A stretch of DNA of 50,189 nt from Oxalobacteraceae bacterium (GCA_021151485.1 JAGKXB010000027.1:1-50189), one strand, 5' to 3'. Numbered from the stretch's first letter, positions 17,614 to 28,845 are shown. Numbers and translations: made by a program. Notes: generated by a model from the letters alone, not told the origin.

Positions 17614-18849
17614 ATGGAAAACACCTCCAGGCCTTGGCATCACTATTTCAATCGCCGCATTTTGATTTGCTGTTTTTTGGGTTTCAGCTCAGGTTTGCCG
17701 CTGTTTATTCTGCTGAATTTGCTGCAAGCCTGGTTGGCGAAATCTGGCTTAAACGTCAAAGCGCTGGGTTTGTTTGCGCTGGTCATGTTTCCTTACACCT
17801 GGAAATTCCTCTGGTCGCCATTGATGGATCGATATAGCCTCGGCAAGCTGGGGCGGAGGCGGGGGTGGATGGCGCTGACGCAAGGCGTTTTGTTCGTCAC
17901 GATAGGCGTGCTTGGGATGCTGGATCCACTGACTCAGCTGACTCCAATTGTCTTTTTTGCATGTTTGATAGCCTTTTTTTCTGCGAGTCAGGACATTGTG
18001 ATTGATGCCTACCGGCGCGAAATTTTGCCTGATAATGAGCAGGGATTGGGCCAAACTGTACATGTCAATGCTTACAAATTGGCTGGTTTGATCCCGGGTT
18101 CGCTCTCGTTAATCTTGGCAGATTTGATGTCGTGGCAAGCGGTATTTTGGATTACGGCTATTTTCATGTTGCCCGGGTTGATTTGTACTTTATGGATTAA
18201 AGAGCCCGTCATTTACGCGCCACCGCCCAAAAATTTAAAAGAAGCCGTTTTCTTGCCGTTTCGTGAATTTATTGCCCGTGATGGATGGCAAGGGGCGTTG
18301 TGGGTGTTGAGTTTTATATTTTTGTATAAATTAGGCGATAGCATGGCGACCGCCTTGGCGACCAAGTTTTATCTCGATCTGGGATTTTCTATGACGCAAA
18401 TTGGCGTGATTGCGAAAACCACCGGATTTTGGGCCAGTATCGCCGGCGGCATTGTCGGCGGTGTATGGATGGTCAAGTTGGGGATTAATCGTGGGTTGTG
18501 GATTTTTGGCGTCGTCCAGGCAGTGGCGATATTGGGTTTTGCTTGGTTGGCAAAAGTGGGCGCCAATCAATGGTTGCTTGCTGGTGTGATTGGTTTTGAA
18601 GCGTTTGGCGTGGGCTTGGGGACAGCAGCGTTTGTGGCCTACATTGCGAAAACCACCGATGCCCGTTACAGCGCGACGCAATTAGCCCTATTCACCAGTT
18701 TGTCCGCTGTGCCACGCACGTTTGTGAATGCCTCGGTTGGTTATATCGTGGATCAAACTGGCTGGTTTACTTTTTTTCTGATTTGTTTTGCGCTGGCTTT
18801 GCCGGGCATGATGATGTTGCCCAAAATTGCGCCTTGGAATGAAAAGTAA
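17614..18849 (+). CDS. ampG: AmpG-type muropeptide MFS transporter
   Basis: A PAT/MFS permease with about 12 membrane segments that imports anhydro-muropeptides (GlcNAc-anhMurNAc peptides) for cell-wall recycling. The N-terminal signature FSSGLPLFILLNLLQAWL, PYTWKFLWSPLMDRY, the RRGW loop and SASQDIVIDAYRREIL are typical of AmpG. The frame is open from a GTG at 17569, but that start sits inside the REP-like element. The ATG at 17614 gives 411 residues and the expected N-terminus. REP-like copies flank the gene on both sides, consistent with either simple intergenic location or movement as a unit. Confidence 0.92.
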   Translation: MENTSRPWHHYFNRRILICCFLGFSSGLPLFILLNLLQAWLAKSGLNVKALGLFALVMFPYTWKFLWSPLMDRYSLGKLGRRRGWMALTQGVLFVTIGVLGMLDPLTQLTPIVFFACLIAFFSASQDIVIDAYRREILPDNEQGLGQTVHVNAYKLAGLIPGSLSLILADLMSWQAVFWITAIFMLPGLICTLWIKEPVIYAPPPKNLKEAVFLPFREFIARDGWQGALWVLSFIFLYKLGDSMATALATKFYLDLGFSMTQIGVIAKTTGFWASIAGGIVGGVWMVKLGINRGLWIFGVVQAVAILGFAWLAKVGANQWLLAGVIGFEAFGVGLGTAAFVAYIAKTTDARYSATQLALFTSLSAVPRTFVNASVGYIVDQTGWFTFFLICFALALPGMMMLPKIAPWNEK

Positions 18850-18895
18850 CGTGTGCCAATCAGATTCAAATCATTTACTGCAATTTTTTATCACT

Positions 18896-18929
18896 CGTCG
18901 TTCCCGCGGTTTTAGGCGGGAATCCAGTG
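18896..18929 (-). repeat. REP-like palindromic element, copy 2 (inverted)
   Basis: Reverse-complement copy of the element at 17535-17568 with a single base difference across 34 bases, 46 bases after the ampG stop. The two arms face each other across ampG. Confidence 0.75.
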
Positions 18930-18949
18930 GCTTTTCGTTGTTTTAACGA

Positions 18950-18985
18950 CACTGGGTCCCCGACTAAATCACTCGGGAATGATGG
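18950..18985 (+). repeat. REP-like element, degenerate copy 3
   Basis: A diverged copy in the same orientation as copy 1 (CACTGGGTCCCCGACTAAAT followed by an ACTCGGGAATGATGG-like end). With copy 2 it forms a head-to-head pair 20 bases apart between the convergent ampG and thiolase genes. Confidence 0.6.
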
Positions 18986-19014
18986 TAAATTTTTTATCGC
19001 TAGAGAGAGTCTTT

Positions 19015-20190
19015 TTACCGCTCAAGCGCCAACGCAACTCCCATACCGCCCCCAATGCACAAACTGGCCAAGCCACGCTTCGCGTCACGTCTGGTCATTT
19101 CATGTAACAAGGTCACCAAAATACGGCAACCGGAGGCACCAATCGGATGTCCAATCGCAATTGCGCCGCCATTGACGTTGATTTTGCTGGTATCCCATCC
19201 CATTTCTTGATGCACGCCTATGGATTGGGCGGCGAAGGCTTCGTTGATTTCCATTAGATCTAAATCTTGATGGGTCCAGCCGGCTTTTTTCAAGCAGGAT
19301 TGCGCGGCGGAAACAGGGCCCATGCCCATGATGGTGGGGTCGATGCCGGTTGATGAATACGCTTTGATTTTCGCCAGCGGACTCAGACCTAATTCTTTTG
19401 CTTTTTGCGCCGACATCAACATGACAGCCGCAGCGCCATCGTTCAGGCCGGAAGCATTGCCTGCGGTGACAGACCCATCTTTGGCGAAGGCTGGGCGCAA
19501 GCCAGATAGCGATTCAAGCGTGACGCCATGTTTGATGTATTCATCGCTATCAAAGATGATGCTGCCTTTTTTCTGTGGGATTTCTAGTGGCAAAATTTCA
19601 TCTTTGAATTTGCCCGCTTTTTGCGCGGCTTCGGCTTTGTTTTGCGACGCCATGGCGAATTCATCTTGCTGTTGGCGCGAAATATTATATTTTTTAGCGA
19701 TGTTTTCAGCCGTCACGCCCATGTGATATTGGTTGTAAACATCCCACAAACCATCCACGATCATGCTGTCGACCAGTTTGGTATCACCCATGCGAAAACC
19801 ATCGCGTGAGTTGTTGAGTAAGTGCGGCGAAGCGCTCATGTTTTCTTGTCCGCCAGCGATCACGATATCGGCATCTCCGCATTTGATGGCTTGGGTGGCG
19901 AGTTGTACGGCTTTTAAGCCACTGCCGCAGACTTTGCCTACCGTAAATGCGGGTACGGTGACCGGTAATCCTGCATGGATGGTGGCTTGACGCGCTGGAT
20001 TTTGGCCGCAACCGGCGGTCAAGACTTGTCCCAAAATGATTTCATTGACTAATTCCCCTTGTATGCCAGTTTGTGCCAGCAAGCCTTTGATCACATGCGC
20101 GCCTAAATCAGCTGCCGCTATTTTTGCTAAAGCGCCACCAAATTTTCCGACTGCAGTTCGTTTTGCCGCAACAATGACAACTTCATTCAT
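19015..20190 (-). CDS. phaA: acetyl-CoA acetyltransferase (thiolase)
   Basis: A thiolase II that condenses two acetyl-CoA to acetoacetyl-CoA, or runs in reverse. The 391 residues show the acyl-accepting Cys88 in [10 protein letters not shown], the His in [17 protein letters not shown] and the second Cys in SLCIGGGMG. The phasin gene just upstream on the same strand suggests a role in polyhydroxybutyrate supply, so I use phaA; atoB would be equally valid on sequence alone. phaB and phaC are not in the window. Confidence 0.9.
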   Translation of the reverse strand: MNEVVIVAAKRTAVGKFGGALAKIAAADLGAHVIKGLLAQTGIQGELVNEIILGQVLTAGCGQNPARQATIHAGLPVTVPAFTVGKVCGSGLKAVQLATQAIKCGDADIVIAGGQENMSASPHLLNNSRDGFRMGDTKLVDSMIVDGLWDVYNQYHMGVTAENIAKKYNISRQQQDEFAMASQNKAEAAQKAGKFKDEILPLEIPQKKGSIIFDSDEYIKHGVTLESLSGLRPAFAKDGSVTAGNASGLNDGAAAVMLMSAQKAKELGLSPLAKIKAYSSTGIDPTIMGMGPVSAAQSCLKKAGWTHQDLDLMEINEAFAAQSIGVHQEMGWDTSKINVNGGAIAIGHPIGASGCRILVTLLHEMTRRDAKRGLASLCIGGGMGVALALER

Positions 20191-20246
20191 GATGGTTTCC
20201 CTTGAGTAAGAGTGAATAAAAGTAAATAACAGCGAATTAATATGAA

Positions 20247-20273
20247 TAAAAAAACGGACCGCGTGCGGTCCGT
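20247..20273 (-). terminator. intrinsic terminator downstream of the phasin gene
   Basis: On the minus strand a perfect 9-base stem (ACGGACCGC with its complement, 2-base loop, 20254-20273) is followed by seven T residues (A7 on the plus strand at 20247-20253). It ends the phasin transcript before the thiolase gene, so the two genes are probably transcribed mostly separately. Confidence 0.85.
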
Positions 20274-20381
20274 AAGGGGAGTTGATCGTGAACCATGTCT
20301 ATCAATCTTCACTAGATAAGGCCAGATACAGTCAAATCAAGCGCAGTCAAGCTTAAAAGATGGATAGAAACAAATGCAGTA

Positions 20382-20951
20382 TTAAGATTTTTTGCTGGAG
20401 CGTTGTGTTGTTTTTTCTGCTACTTGTGAAAGTTGGTTGGCAACTTGCGAGATATTGCTTTCCAGTATTTCTGCTGCTTGTTTGGTCGCTTTGGTCAATT
20501 GCGCATAACCAGCACTGACATTGCCTACGCTGGATTTGATGATGGCGATAGTGCTTTCAGAGCCAGCTGGTGCATGCTTGCTGATTTCATCGACTAATGC
20601 CAGGACTTGATTGCTAGTTTCATTAATTTGTGTTTCGGCAATTTTAGAAAAATCTGCTTGCGCACCTGATGCGATGCTTGCCAGATTACGGCCATAAGCC
20701 AGTGTCTTTTCTGTGGTGGGTTGCGCTTGTGCGGCAGCTAGCGAGAAAAATTCTTGCGCATCTTTCGCTGCAACCAACTGTTTGACGGCGGCACTGGATT
20801 CTTCCAATGAAGTCTTTGCGGCGGCCACATTCAACTTGATGACTTTTTCGATATTTTCGAGCGTTTTGTCCGTCAACGTATTCATCATTGCGATTTGCGC
20901 TTCAACATGTGCTTTGGTCGCGGCAGAAAACTGTTCTTGAAATGAAAACAT
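20382..20951 (-). CDS. phaP: phasin family protein
   Basis: A phasin, the amphipathic helical protein that coats polyhydroxyalkanoate granules. The start is the ATG ending at 20951, preceded by AAGGAG, giving 189 residues beginning MFSFQEQFSAATKAHVEA. The first 120 residues are the phasin_2-type helical domain with many Ala, Glu and Gln residues. The C-terminal tail ends in Ser/Lys. No Cys and almost no aromatic residues fit the family. A 50-codon upstream extension of the frame is non-family and rejected. It has its own terminator. Confidence 0.92.
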   Translation of the reverse strand: MFSFQEQFSAATKAHVEAQIAMMNTLTDKTLENIEKVIKLNVAAAKTSLEESSAAVKQLVAAKDAQEFFSLAAAQAQPTTEKTLAYGRNLASIASGAQADFSKIAETQINETSNQVLALVDEISKHAPAGSESTIAIIKSSVGNVSAGYAQLTKATKQAAEILESNISQVANQLSQVAEKTTQRSSKKS

Positions 20952-21424
20952 GAGAAAAACTCCTTGTTCAGAATGGTAGAGTATGTTGAAGGGTGCAAAA
21001 ACAGTAAATTTGGAATCAAAATGCTGCACCGCAATAAGTACTATTCTATTCGTTTTTTTTGCTGCGTCAAGTAAATTTTGTGCGCTGCAGCGTAAACTCA
21101 AGTGTTGGGGGCCTCATGTTGGGCGTGGATTCGTATTGGGTCAAAACACAACAGGCGGTCTATATGTGTTGCGAGGATGTGGTCGATGAAATTCTTTGTT
21201 TGGCTGAAAAAAGTTAAGTCATTCAGGCGTTAGCGTGGTAGCGACTATATTAACGCTGGCTGTTTGTGACGCGACGCCAAACTCTATGAGATTGGCGTCG
21301 GCACTAGTGAGATACGCCGTATGCTAATTGGGCGTGAGTTGTTTGCAGAGACAACATAAATTGATGTTACTTCGCAAGTTTTATTGCGCAATTAAACAAG
21401 AGTCCATATTGCAATTCATTACTA
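20952..21424. other. 473-base region without a convincing gene
   Basis: The left end holds the phasin ribosome-binding site and presumably its promoter. A 33-codon open frame at 21116-21217 is noted separately. The rest is AT-rich with no hairpin followed by T, no tRNA and no recognisable protein fragment in six frames by eye. Confidence 0.4.
21116..21217 (+). CDS. possible 33-residue ORF
   Basis: ATG to TAA reads a short acidic, Cys-containing peptide starting MLGVDSYWVKTQQAVYMCCE. A G-rich stretch (TTGGGGG) lies 5-11 bases upstream. I do not recognise it; it may be a decayed gene end or chance. Confidence 0.15.
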   Translation: MLGVDSYWVKTQQAVYMCCEDVVDEILCLAEKS

Positions 21425-21670
21425 TTACTTAATTTCGCACGCATGTTTTTCTGTGCAACTGCCGCGATTCCAAATGCAACTAAAAGTATTGCCAGGCACC
21501 CTAATGGCGGCATTAAGGGATTTATTCACGTCGTAGCTGGCGTTGCAGGCATCTTGTGTCTTTACGTCTGAGCATTTATCCACTTTGTTTGTAGGGCAGG
21601 CTTCAATGCCACCTGCTAAAACATGACCACTGATTATTAAAGCGAAAACGGCGACGAGTATGTTTTTCAT
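21425..21670 (-). CDS. small secreted Cys-rich protein, intact copy
   Basis: An 81-residue protein with a clean signal peptide (MKNILVAVFALIISGHVLAG) and a mature part of about 61 residues containing six Cys: two in the EACPTNKVDKC region, then DAC, SCIW, SCTE and HAC. Even-numbered Cys in a small exported protein suggests three disulfides, as in secreted or periplasmic small folds. I do not recognise the family. A partial duplicate lies directly upstream on the same strand. The ATG has a GGA-type ribosome-binding site about 8 bases upstream. Confidence 0.7.
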   Translation of the reverse strand: MKNILVAVFALIISGHVLAGGIEACPTNKVDKCSDVKTQDACNASYDVNKSLNAAIRVPGNTFSCIWNRGSCTEKHACEIK

Positions 21671-21731
21671 GATTTTTCCTTTGTTTTGAGATCACGGTTT
21701 AAGCAAACCTGATGAAGTTAAGGTTGGTTGC

Positions 21732-21965
21732 TTATTTGTCAAGATCGCATTTGTGTTTTTCTGTGCAACTGCCGTGATACCAAATGCAGTTAAATGGTTG
21801 TTTGGTACTGAATAGAGGTTTGAAGAGGGTATAACTAGCGTTGCAGGCATCTTGTGTCTTTACATCTGAGCATTTATCCACTTTGTTTGTAGGACAGGCT
21901 TCAATACCACCTGCTAAAACATGCCCACTGATCATTAAAGTGAAAACGGCGACGAGTATGTTTTT
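21732..21965 (-). pseudogene. duplicate of the Cys-rich protein gene, start codon lost
   Basis: Bases 21839-21965 match 21541-21667 of the intact copy with 6 differences in 127. All six mature Cys are kept, while the central loop differs (TLFKPLFSTKQ). Homology ends within the codons before KNILVAVF: the ATG is replaced by ATTGG, and no ATG, GTG or TTG in frame lies close upstream. The only in-frame ATG (ending at 21935) falls in the middle of the signal peptide and would leave just MISGHVLAG. It is therefore probably not secreted or not translated. The break coincides with the truncated TPP riboswitch. Confidence 0.6.
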
Positions 21966-21979
21966 TCCAATTTTGCAGC

Positions 21980-22030
21980 CGGGTGAGAAATACCCTTTAC
22001 CTGATTTGGATAATGCCAGCGTAGGGAAGC
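21980..22030 (+). promoter_or_regulatory. TPP riboswitch remnant (3' half) upstream of thiC
   Basis: The 3' half of a THI element is plain: TGAGAAATACCC, then ACCTGATTTGGATAATGCC and AGCGTAGGGAA, 70 bases before thiC. The expected 5' strand (CGGGGTGCC-like), which pairs with ATACCC and GGCTGAGA, is not present in the 130 bases upstream, which are coding DNA of the duplicated Cys-rich gene. The CTGAGA loop also reads GTGAGA. I judge the aptamer broken. Confidence 0.75.
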
Positions 22031-22082
22031 CGTAGAGATGTTGGCCTGCCGCCTTGTTCTTCGCTCCTTTGCTGGATTTTAA

Positions 22083-24023
<1,941 letters not shown>

Positions 24024-24033
24024 CTTAACCACG

Positions 24034-24243
24034 ATGACAACGATAGAAATTACATTAAACGGCGCGCCACATAGCCTTGTCGGTCCGTCTTCCTTGCAGG
24101 ATTTGATCACTTCTCTTGAGTTGCCAAATCAAGCTATGGCGGCGGCAGTCAATCGCACTGTGGTGCCGCGTCAGCAGTGGCAGGATTGCATATTGCAGCC
24201 GCAGGATGCAGTCGATATTGTGCGTGCAATTGGAGGTGGTTGA
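24034..24243 (+). CDS. thiS: sulfur carrier protein ThiS
   Basis: A 69-residue ubiquitin-like protein that carries sulfur as a C-terminal thiocarboxylate for thiazole formation. The obligatory diglycine tail is present (AIGGG, one extra Gly after the usual Gly-Gly). It begins 10 bases after thiC and its TGA overlaps the thiG ATG. Activation needs an E1-like ThiF/MoeB, which is not in the window. Confidence 0.93.
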   Translation: MTTIEITLNGAPHSLVGPSSLQDLITSLELPNQAMAAAVNRTVVPRQQWQDCILQPQDAVDIVRAIGGG

Positions 24244-25046
24244 TGCAGGTTGTAAACGATACAAATGATCAAAATGGCCTAACCATCGCAGGTAAAACCT
24301 ATGCCTCCCGCTTATTAGTGGGCAGTGGCAAATATCGCGATTTGGAGCAAACACGGGCAGCAACAGAAGCATCTGGCGCAGACATCATCACTGTAGCGAT
24401 ACGGCGGGTGAATATCGGCCAGGATCCGAATACGCCCAGTTTGTTGGACGTCGTGCCGCCATCGCGCTACACCATCTTGCCGAATTCGGCTGGTTGTTAT
24501 ACCGCGCAGGATGCAGTGTATACCCTGCAATTAGGGCGAGAATTATTACAAGGTCACAAGCTGGTTAAGTTGGAAGTATTGGGGGATGAAAAGACTTTAT
24601 TCCCCAATATGCCAGAAACCCTGAAAGCCGCAGAAATGCTGGTCAAAGATGGCTTTGATGTCATGGTGTATTGCAGCGATGATCCGATTCAAGCCAAATT
24701 GTTGGAGCAAATGGGCTGCGTCGCCATCATGCCGCTGGCTTCTTTGATCGGCTCTGGCATGGGCATTCTCAATCCCTGGAATTTGTCACTCATCATTGAG
24801 CAATCCAAAGTGCCAGTATTGGTCGATGCAGGTGTGGGCACGGCGTCGGATGCGGCGATTGCCATGGAGTTGGGTTGCGATGGTGTGTTGATGAACACAG
24901 CCATCGCTGGTGCGCAAGATCCTGTACGTATGGCGTATGCAATGCGTTTAGCTGTACAGGCTGGCCGTGCGGCATTTTTGGCGGGGCGTATGCCCAAGCG
25001 TTTTTCTGCTGCACCATCCTCGCCAATGGCGGGGCGGATCGTATAG
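24243..25046 (+). CDS. thiG: thiazole synthase
   Basis: ThiG joins DXP, dehydroglycine and the ThiS thiocarboxylate to form the thiazole phosphate. The TIM barrel shows [12 protein letters not shown], the Schiff-base Lys in [22 protein letters not shown] and [12 protein letters not shown] start at the ATG at 24243 overlapping the thiS stop (TGATG), giving 267 residues; the frame's earlier ATG would read backwards into thiS. No thiO or thiH, which would supply dehydroglycine, is found in the operon. Confidence 0.95.
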   Translation: MQVVNDTNDQNGLTIAGKTYASRLLVGSGKYRDLEQTRAATEASGADIITVAIRRVNIGQDPNTPSLLDVVPPSRYTILPNSAGCYTAQDAVYTLQLGRELLQGHKLVKLEVLGDEKTLFPNMPETLKAAEMLVKDGFDVMVYCSDDPIQAKLLEQMGCVAIMPLASLIGSGMGILNPWNLSLIIEQSKVPVLVDAGVGTASDAAIAMELGCDGVLMNTAIAGAQDPVRMAYAMRLAVQAGRAAFLAGRMPKRFSAAPSSPMAGRIV

Positions 25047-25051
25047 TTTTT

Positions 25052-25849
25052 ATGCAAACACGCTCTTGCGTATTGGTATTTTCCGGTCTTGATCCCAGCG
25101 GTGGCGCGGGTTTGCAAGCAGATATTCAAGCGATTACGGCATTGGGCAGTCATCCTTTGCCGTTGGTGACGGTGTTGACGGTGCAGGATAATGATCGGGT
25201 ATTTGGATTACATCCAGTCTCGCCGCTCATTTTGCAGCAGCAAGCGCAAGTCTTAATCGACAAGGTCCCTATTCCAGGTATCGCCGCCATCAAAATCGGC
25301 ATCGTCGGTACGCTTCATAATGCGCGGGTGATTGCGGATTGCATACGCCAGCTGCGGGCAAAACAGCTTGATTTGCCGGTGGTATTGGATCCTGTTCTAG
25401 CTAGCGGTCATGGCGATGCTTTGGCGTTAGAAAATGCCATTCAGGTATTAACGCCACTGTTGCCATTAGCGACCGTGATCACGCCCAATTTGCCAGAAGC
25501 GATGGCTTTGTGTGGCAACAATCTTCCATTGGAAAAACAAGCGCAATCCTTGTTGGATCAAGGCTGCCAGAATGTATTAATCAAAGGTGGTCATGGCAGT
25601 GGTACCGAGGTGGAAAATCACTGGTTTAACCAAAATGGAATGACTCGTAGCTGGCGTTGGTTGCGTTTGTCAGGGGCTTTTCATGGTAGTGGTTGTACCT
25701 TGGCATCCGCAATTGCTGCTTTGTTAGCGCAGGGCTATATGATGGAAGCAGCTATGCAGTCAGCGCAAGCATATTGTCAGCAAGCGTTGGGCAGCGCTTT
25801 CATGATTGCTGATGGGCAGGCTATGCCCAACCGTTCCCATATTTCTTGA
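25052..25849 (+). CDS. thiD: HMP/HMP-phosphate kinase
   Basis: ThiD phosphorylates HMP and HMP phosphate to HMP diphosphate. It is a ribokinase-fold protein of 265 residues with the N-terminal SGLDPSGGAGLQADI, the PVVLDPVLASGHG middle motif and the C-terminal anion hole and base in FHGSGCTLASAIA. The start at 25052 lies 5 bases after the thiG stop; the longer open frame overlaps thiG and is rejected. Confidence 0.94.
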   Translation: MQTRSCVLVFSGLDPSGGAGLQADIQAITALGSHPLPLVTVLTVQDNDRVFGLHPVSPLILQQQAQVLIDKVPIPGIAAIKIGIVGTLHNARVIADCIRQLRAKQLDLPVVLDPVLASGHGDALALENAIQVLTPLLPLATVITPNLPEAMALCGNNLPLEKQAQSLLDQGCQNVLIKGGHGSGTEVENHWFNQNGMTRSWRWLRLSGAFHGSGCTLASAIAALLAQGYMMEAAMQSAQAYCQQALGSAFMIADGQAMPNRSHIS

Positions 25850-25858
25850 AGGATCCCA

Positions 25859-26467
25859 ATGAAAGGCTTATACATCGTCACCCCCGATTGGGATGACACG
25901 CAAAAGTTAGTCGACGTGACGGAACAAGCATTGCTAGGTGGTGCTGCTTTGGTGCAATACCGTCACAAAACAGCCAGCCCCGATTTGCGCCGAAAGCAGG
26001 CAGAGCGTTTGTTGGCATTATGCCGTCGTTATCAACGCCCATTCATCATCAACGATCACGTGGATTTATGCGAAGCGCTAGACGCAGATGGCATTCATGT
26101 TGGTGGAACGGATGACAGCGTATTGAATTTGCGTACCCGCTTAGGCCCAAGCAAAATCATCGGCGCATCCTGTTACGGCAGCTTGGAACTGGCACATCAA
26201 GCTTGGCATGAGGGCGCTAGTTACATTGCATTTGGTGGTTTTTATCCGTCTCGAGTCAAAAAATATCCTGTCACCACCGCGCCGGACATCATTACGCAAG
26301 CCAAGGCAACAATCCCCTTACCCAGCGTTGTCATTGGCGGCATGACGCAGCAAAATGCCGTGCCACTGGTGGCCGTTGGGGCGGATATGGTGGCGGTGAT
26401 TAGTAGTATTTATATGGCGGAAGATCCGCAAGTTGTAGCGCGAGCTTTTTTGGGATTGTTTAAGTAA
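25859..26467 (+). CDS. thiE: thiamine-phosphate synthase
   Basis: ThiE couples HMP diphosphate and thiazole phosphate to thiamine phosphate. The 202-residue TIM barrel shows VQYRHKT, FIINDHVDLCEALDADGIHV, IGASCYGS and PSVVIGGM phosphate-binding segments. An AAGGATCC precedes the ATG. It is the last gene of the thi operon; no intrinsic terminator is obvious in the 65 bases before the convergent membrane-protein gene. Confidence 0.94.
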   Translation: MKGLYIVTPDWDDTQKLVDVTEQALLGGAALVQYRHKTASPDLRRKQAERLLALCRRYQRPFIINDHVDLCEALDADGIHVGGTDDSVLNLRTRLGPSKIIGASCYGSLELAHQAWHEGASYIAFGGFYPSRVKKYPVTTAPDIITQAKATIPLPSVVIGGMTQQNAVPLVAVGADMVAVISSIYMAEDPQVVARAFLGLFK

Positions 26468-26532
26468 GACTCAAAGACAGGCGCGCAATGCGTTTCGCTT
26501 ATTGACGCCTTACAGGTTGGACTATATTTTTC

Positions 26533-27300
26533 TCATTCAGGCTTACCAAACAGCGTTACGTAAGAGGCGTAAAACGAGCAATACATCAGGCTGGTTAATA
26601 CGACGAATAACGGTACCGCAATCATGATGAGGATGGCAATGATGCCTTTGTTAAATAGGAGTGCTAATGCGGTAAAGCCAAGGAAGAATATTGGGATGAT
26701 TATTAACATAGTCCATGCTAACGAATAGACTAAAAACGCTTTGGTGGCTTTATAGACGGCAAAAAAGCTATAAAAAACGGCTTTTTTAATCCCCATATTA
26801 TTCCAAAAAATCAAAGGTGCGGCATAACAAAATGCCATCACTAACAGGAGATGTAATAAACCGAAAAATAAGGTGTTCAGCATGGCGCCTGGGGTTTTGG
26901 CGATTTTGAATCCCATGGCGTGCTTGTTATTAATTGCTTGTAAAAATGTGTCGCCATTCATCATGTTTGATGCAACGGATATGAATAGTGTCGCAATTAA
27001 ATATAAAAAACCTAGCTTTAGTAATGTTTTAAAAGCAGGCGAATGTATAACGGGCAGTACTAAATTGAGCTTGACGGGTATTTTTTGTTCGACATGTATA
27101 CAGGCTTGTATAAAGATGACTGAAAAGATTGGTGCCAAAAGGATGGGGAGCCATTGTCCAACGATAGGAATGATGCCAATCGCGAACAAAAGAAAGAAGT
27201 AAGCAACAGACAATCGGGATAATTCCATTGCTTGTTGTTGAAATAATTTCCAGCCATCTTTCAACCAGATCCAGCCAGTTTTTGCAGGTAATGTTTGCAT
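26533..27300 (-). CDS. BPSS1780 family membrane protein
   Basis: A 255-residue integral membrane protein with about six hydrophobic segments. The N-terminal amphipathic stretch (GWIWLKDGWKLFQQQ) before the first helix is the signature of the Burkholderiales BPSS1780 family, whose function is unknown. It lies downstream of thrB on the same strand with about 50 bases between them, and converges on thiE. Confidence 0.8.
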   Translation of the reverse strand: MQTLPAKTGWIWLKDGWKLFQQQAMELSRLSVAYFFLLFAIGIIPIVGQWLPILLAPIFSVIFIQACIHVEQKIPVKLNLVLPVIHSPAFKTLLKLGFLYLIATLFISVASNMMNGDTFLQAINNKHAMGFKIAKTPGAMLNTLFFGLLHLLLVMAFCYAAPLIFWNNMGIKKAVFYSFFAVYKATKAFLVYSLAWTMLIIIPIFFLGFTALALLFNKGIIAILIMIAVPLFVVLTSLMYCSFYASYVTLFGKPE

Positions 27301-27353
27301 GATGAATATGTGTTTATGTATTTTTATGTGTTTTTTAGGGATTCAATGGGCGT

Positions 27354-28313
27354 TTAGATGAGCACTATCGCAGCGGCTTGCTCAATACGTTGCCGCAGAA
27401 TCCGCTCAAAATGGCTAGGGTCATGCGGTGTCAGCATTTCTGCTGAGCGTGGCAAATGAAAATCGTATAAACGTGATAGCCAGAAACGCAATGCCGCAGC
27501 GCGTAACATGGCGGGCCATGTTGCTTGTTCCGCTGCTGTTAATGGGCGGTTGGCATGATAGGCATCGATCAAGGCATGTGTACGTTCATGATCCAACGCA
27601 CCACTGCTTAAATCAACGCACCAGTCATTGACTGTCACCGCCAAATCAAACAACCAAGTATCGCAACCAGCAAAGTAAAAATCAAAAAATCCTGTCAATT
27701 GTGTATCAGCAAACATGACGTTATTACGGAATAAATCGGCGTGGATAGGGCCGCGTGGTAGCGCCGCGTAATTTGCCGAAACAGCGACAGATTCCTGAAA
27801 CTGCATCTCTGCATTCAATAATTGTTGATTCTCAGGTGACAAATAAGGGAGCACAACCGGCGTGGTGGCCCGCCACCAATCTAGCCCACGCAAATTGGGT
27901 TGTTGCAACGGAAAATCCTGCGCAGCTACGTGCATGCGTGCCAGCATGTCCCCAACGGCGGCGCAATGCACGGCTTCCGGTGCCATCTCGCTACTGCCTT
28001 CTAGTTTGCTGACGATGGTGGCGGGTTTGTCGTGCAATGTGCCGAGAATTTCTCCTTGCTTATTGGCAATCGGCGCTGGCACCAGCACATTGCGATCTGC
28101 CAAATGGCGCATCAGGTTTAGGTAAAACGGCAATTGTTCAAAGCGCAGGGTTTCAAAAATCGTGAGAACAAACTCTCCTGCTTCGGTAGTAATGAAAAAA
28201 TTACTGTTTTCGATGCCAGAGGGGATGCCCTTGATGGCGAGCGGTTTTCCGAGAGAAAACTGGCTCAGCCAATGATCCAGCGCATCCATAGTGATTGGAG
28301 TGAAGACTGCCAT
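27354..28313 (-). CDS. thrB: homoserine kinase (APH-fold type)
   Basis: This ThrB is of the aminoglycoside-phosphotransferase fold found in many proteobacteria, not the GHMP type. It phosphorylates homoserine for threonine synthesis. The 319 residues begin [16 protein letters not shown] and contain [10 protein letters not shown], the catalytic HADLFRNNV loop and the metal-binding [18 protein letters not shown] segment. It sits with a DUF2782 protein upstream, a usual betaproteobacterial neighbourhood. Confidence 0.93.
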   Translation of the reverse strand: MAVFTPITMDALDHWLSQFSLGKPLAIKGIPSGIENSNFFITTEAGEFVLTIFETLRFEQLPFYLNLMRHLADRNVLVPAPIANKQGEILGTLHDKPATIVSKLEGSSEMAPEAVHCAAVGDMLARMHVAAQDFPLQQPNLRGLDWWRATTPVVLPYLSPENQQLLNAEMQFQESVAVSANYAALPRGPIHADLFRNNVMFADTQLTGFFDFYFAGCDTWLFDLAVTVNDWCVDLSSGALDHERTHALIDAYHANRPLTAAEQATWPAMLRAAALRFWLSRLYDFHLPRSAEMLTPHDPSHFERILRQRIEQAAAIVLI

Positions 28314-28365
28314 GAGGAAAATAGTGAGGATTGAATATTGAACAAATTACACAGGGTTGTTGCTA

Positions 28366-28845
28366 TTATTTTGTGTCTGCCGATGTTGGTGCAGGTACTA
28401 GCATTGCAGGTGGTGGTGCTGGTGGGAAAGGATTAGCCTGAATAAAATTGTTGGTTGGCTCATCAGTATTTTGATTTTTGGGCCCACCAAATTCCATGAT
28501 TTCCCATTGTGGTGCGCGGATGGAGTTGCTTTGTACATCGCCAGGAAGTGCGCTGCCAGCGGGGGTGTTGGGTTTCAAATAATAAGCAGGTGCACCGTTG
28601 CCGTTATTGACTTTGATCTCTGTGACTCTGCCATTTTCACGTTTTTCGGTAATTCGTCGCTCGCTTTCTTTTTGCCGGATGGTAATGCCAGTGTCATTGC
28701 TTTCTTCTAATTTCTCGAGGTTAGATGGAGCCGTATCTTTAATCTCAGCATGAGCGAGAAAACAAGGCGCTGTGCCAGCAATAAAAATGGCCAACATCTT
28801 GATAGTAAGAAGTTGTGAGATTGGCTTAACTGGGGTTTTATTCAT
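28366..28845 (-). CDS. DUF2782 domain exported protein
   Basis: A 159-residue exported protein with a signal peptide cleaved near AHAEIK. A DUF2782-like core lies at about residues 50-95 (ITIRQKESERRITEKRENG then APAYYLKP) and an extended Pro/Asn-rich tail follows, longer than usual for the family. The function of DUF2782 is unknown; it is typically next to thrB and polA in betaproteobacteria, and thrB is next here. Confidence 0.75.
   Translation of the reverse strand: MNKTPVKPISQLLTIKMLAIFIAGTAPCFLAHAEIKDTAPSNLEKLEESNDTGITIRQKESERRITEKRENGRVTEIKVNNGNGAPAYYLKPNTPAGSALPGDVQSNSIRAPQWEIMEFGGPKNQNTDEPTNNFIQANPFPPAPPPAMLVPAPTSADTK

Noticed and set aside
24875..25051. 59-codon N-terminal extension of ThiD
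   Set aside because: It reads the thiG 3' end in another frame; the family start is at 25052.
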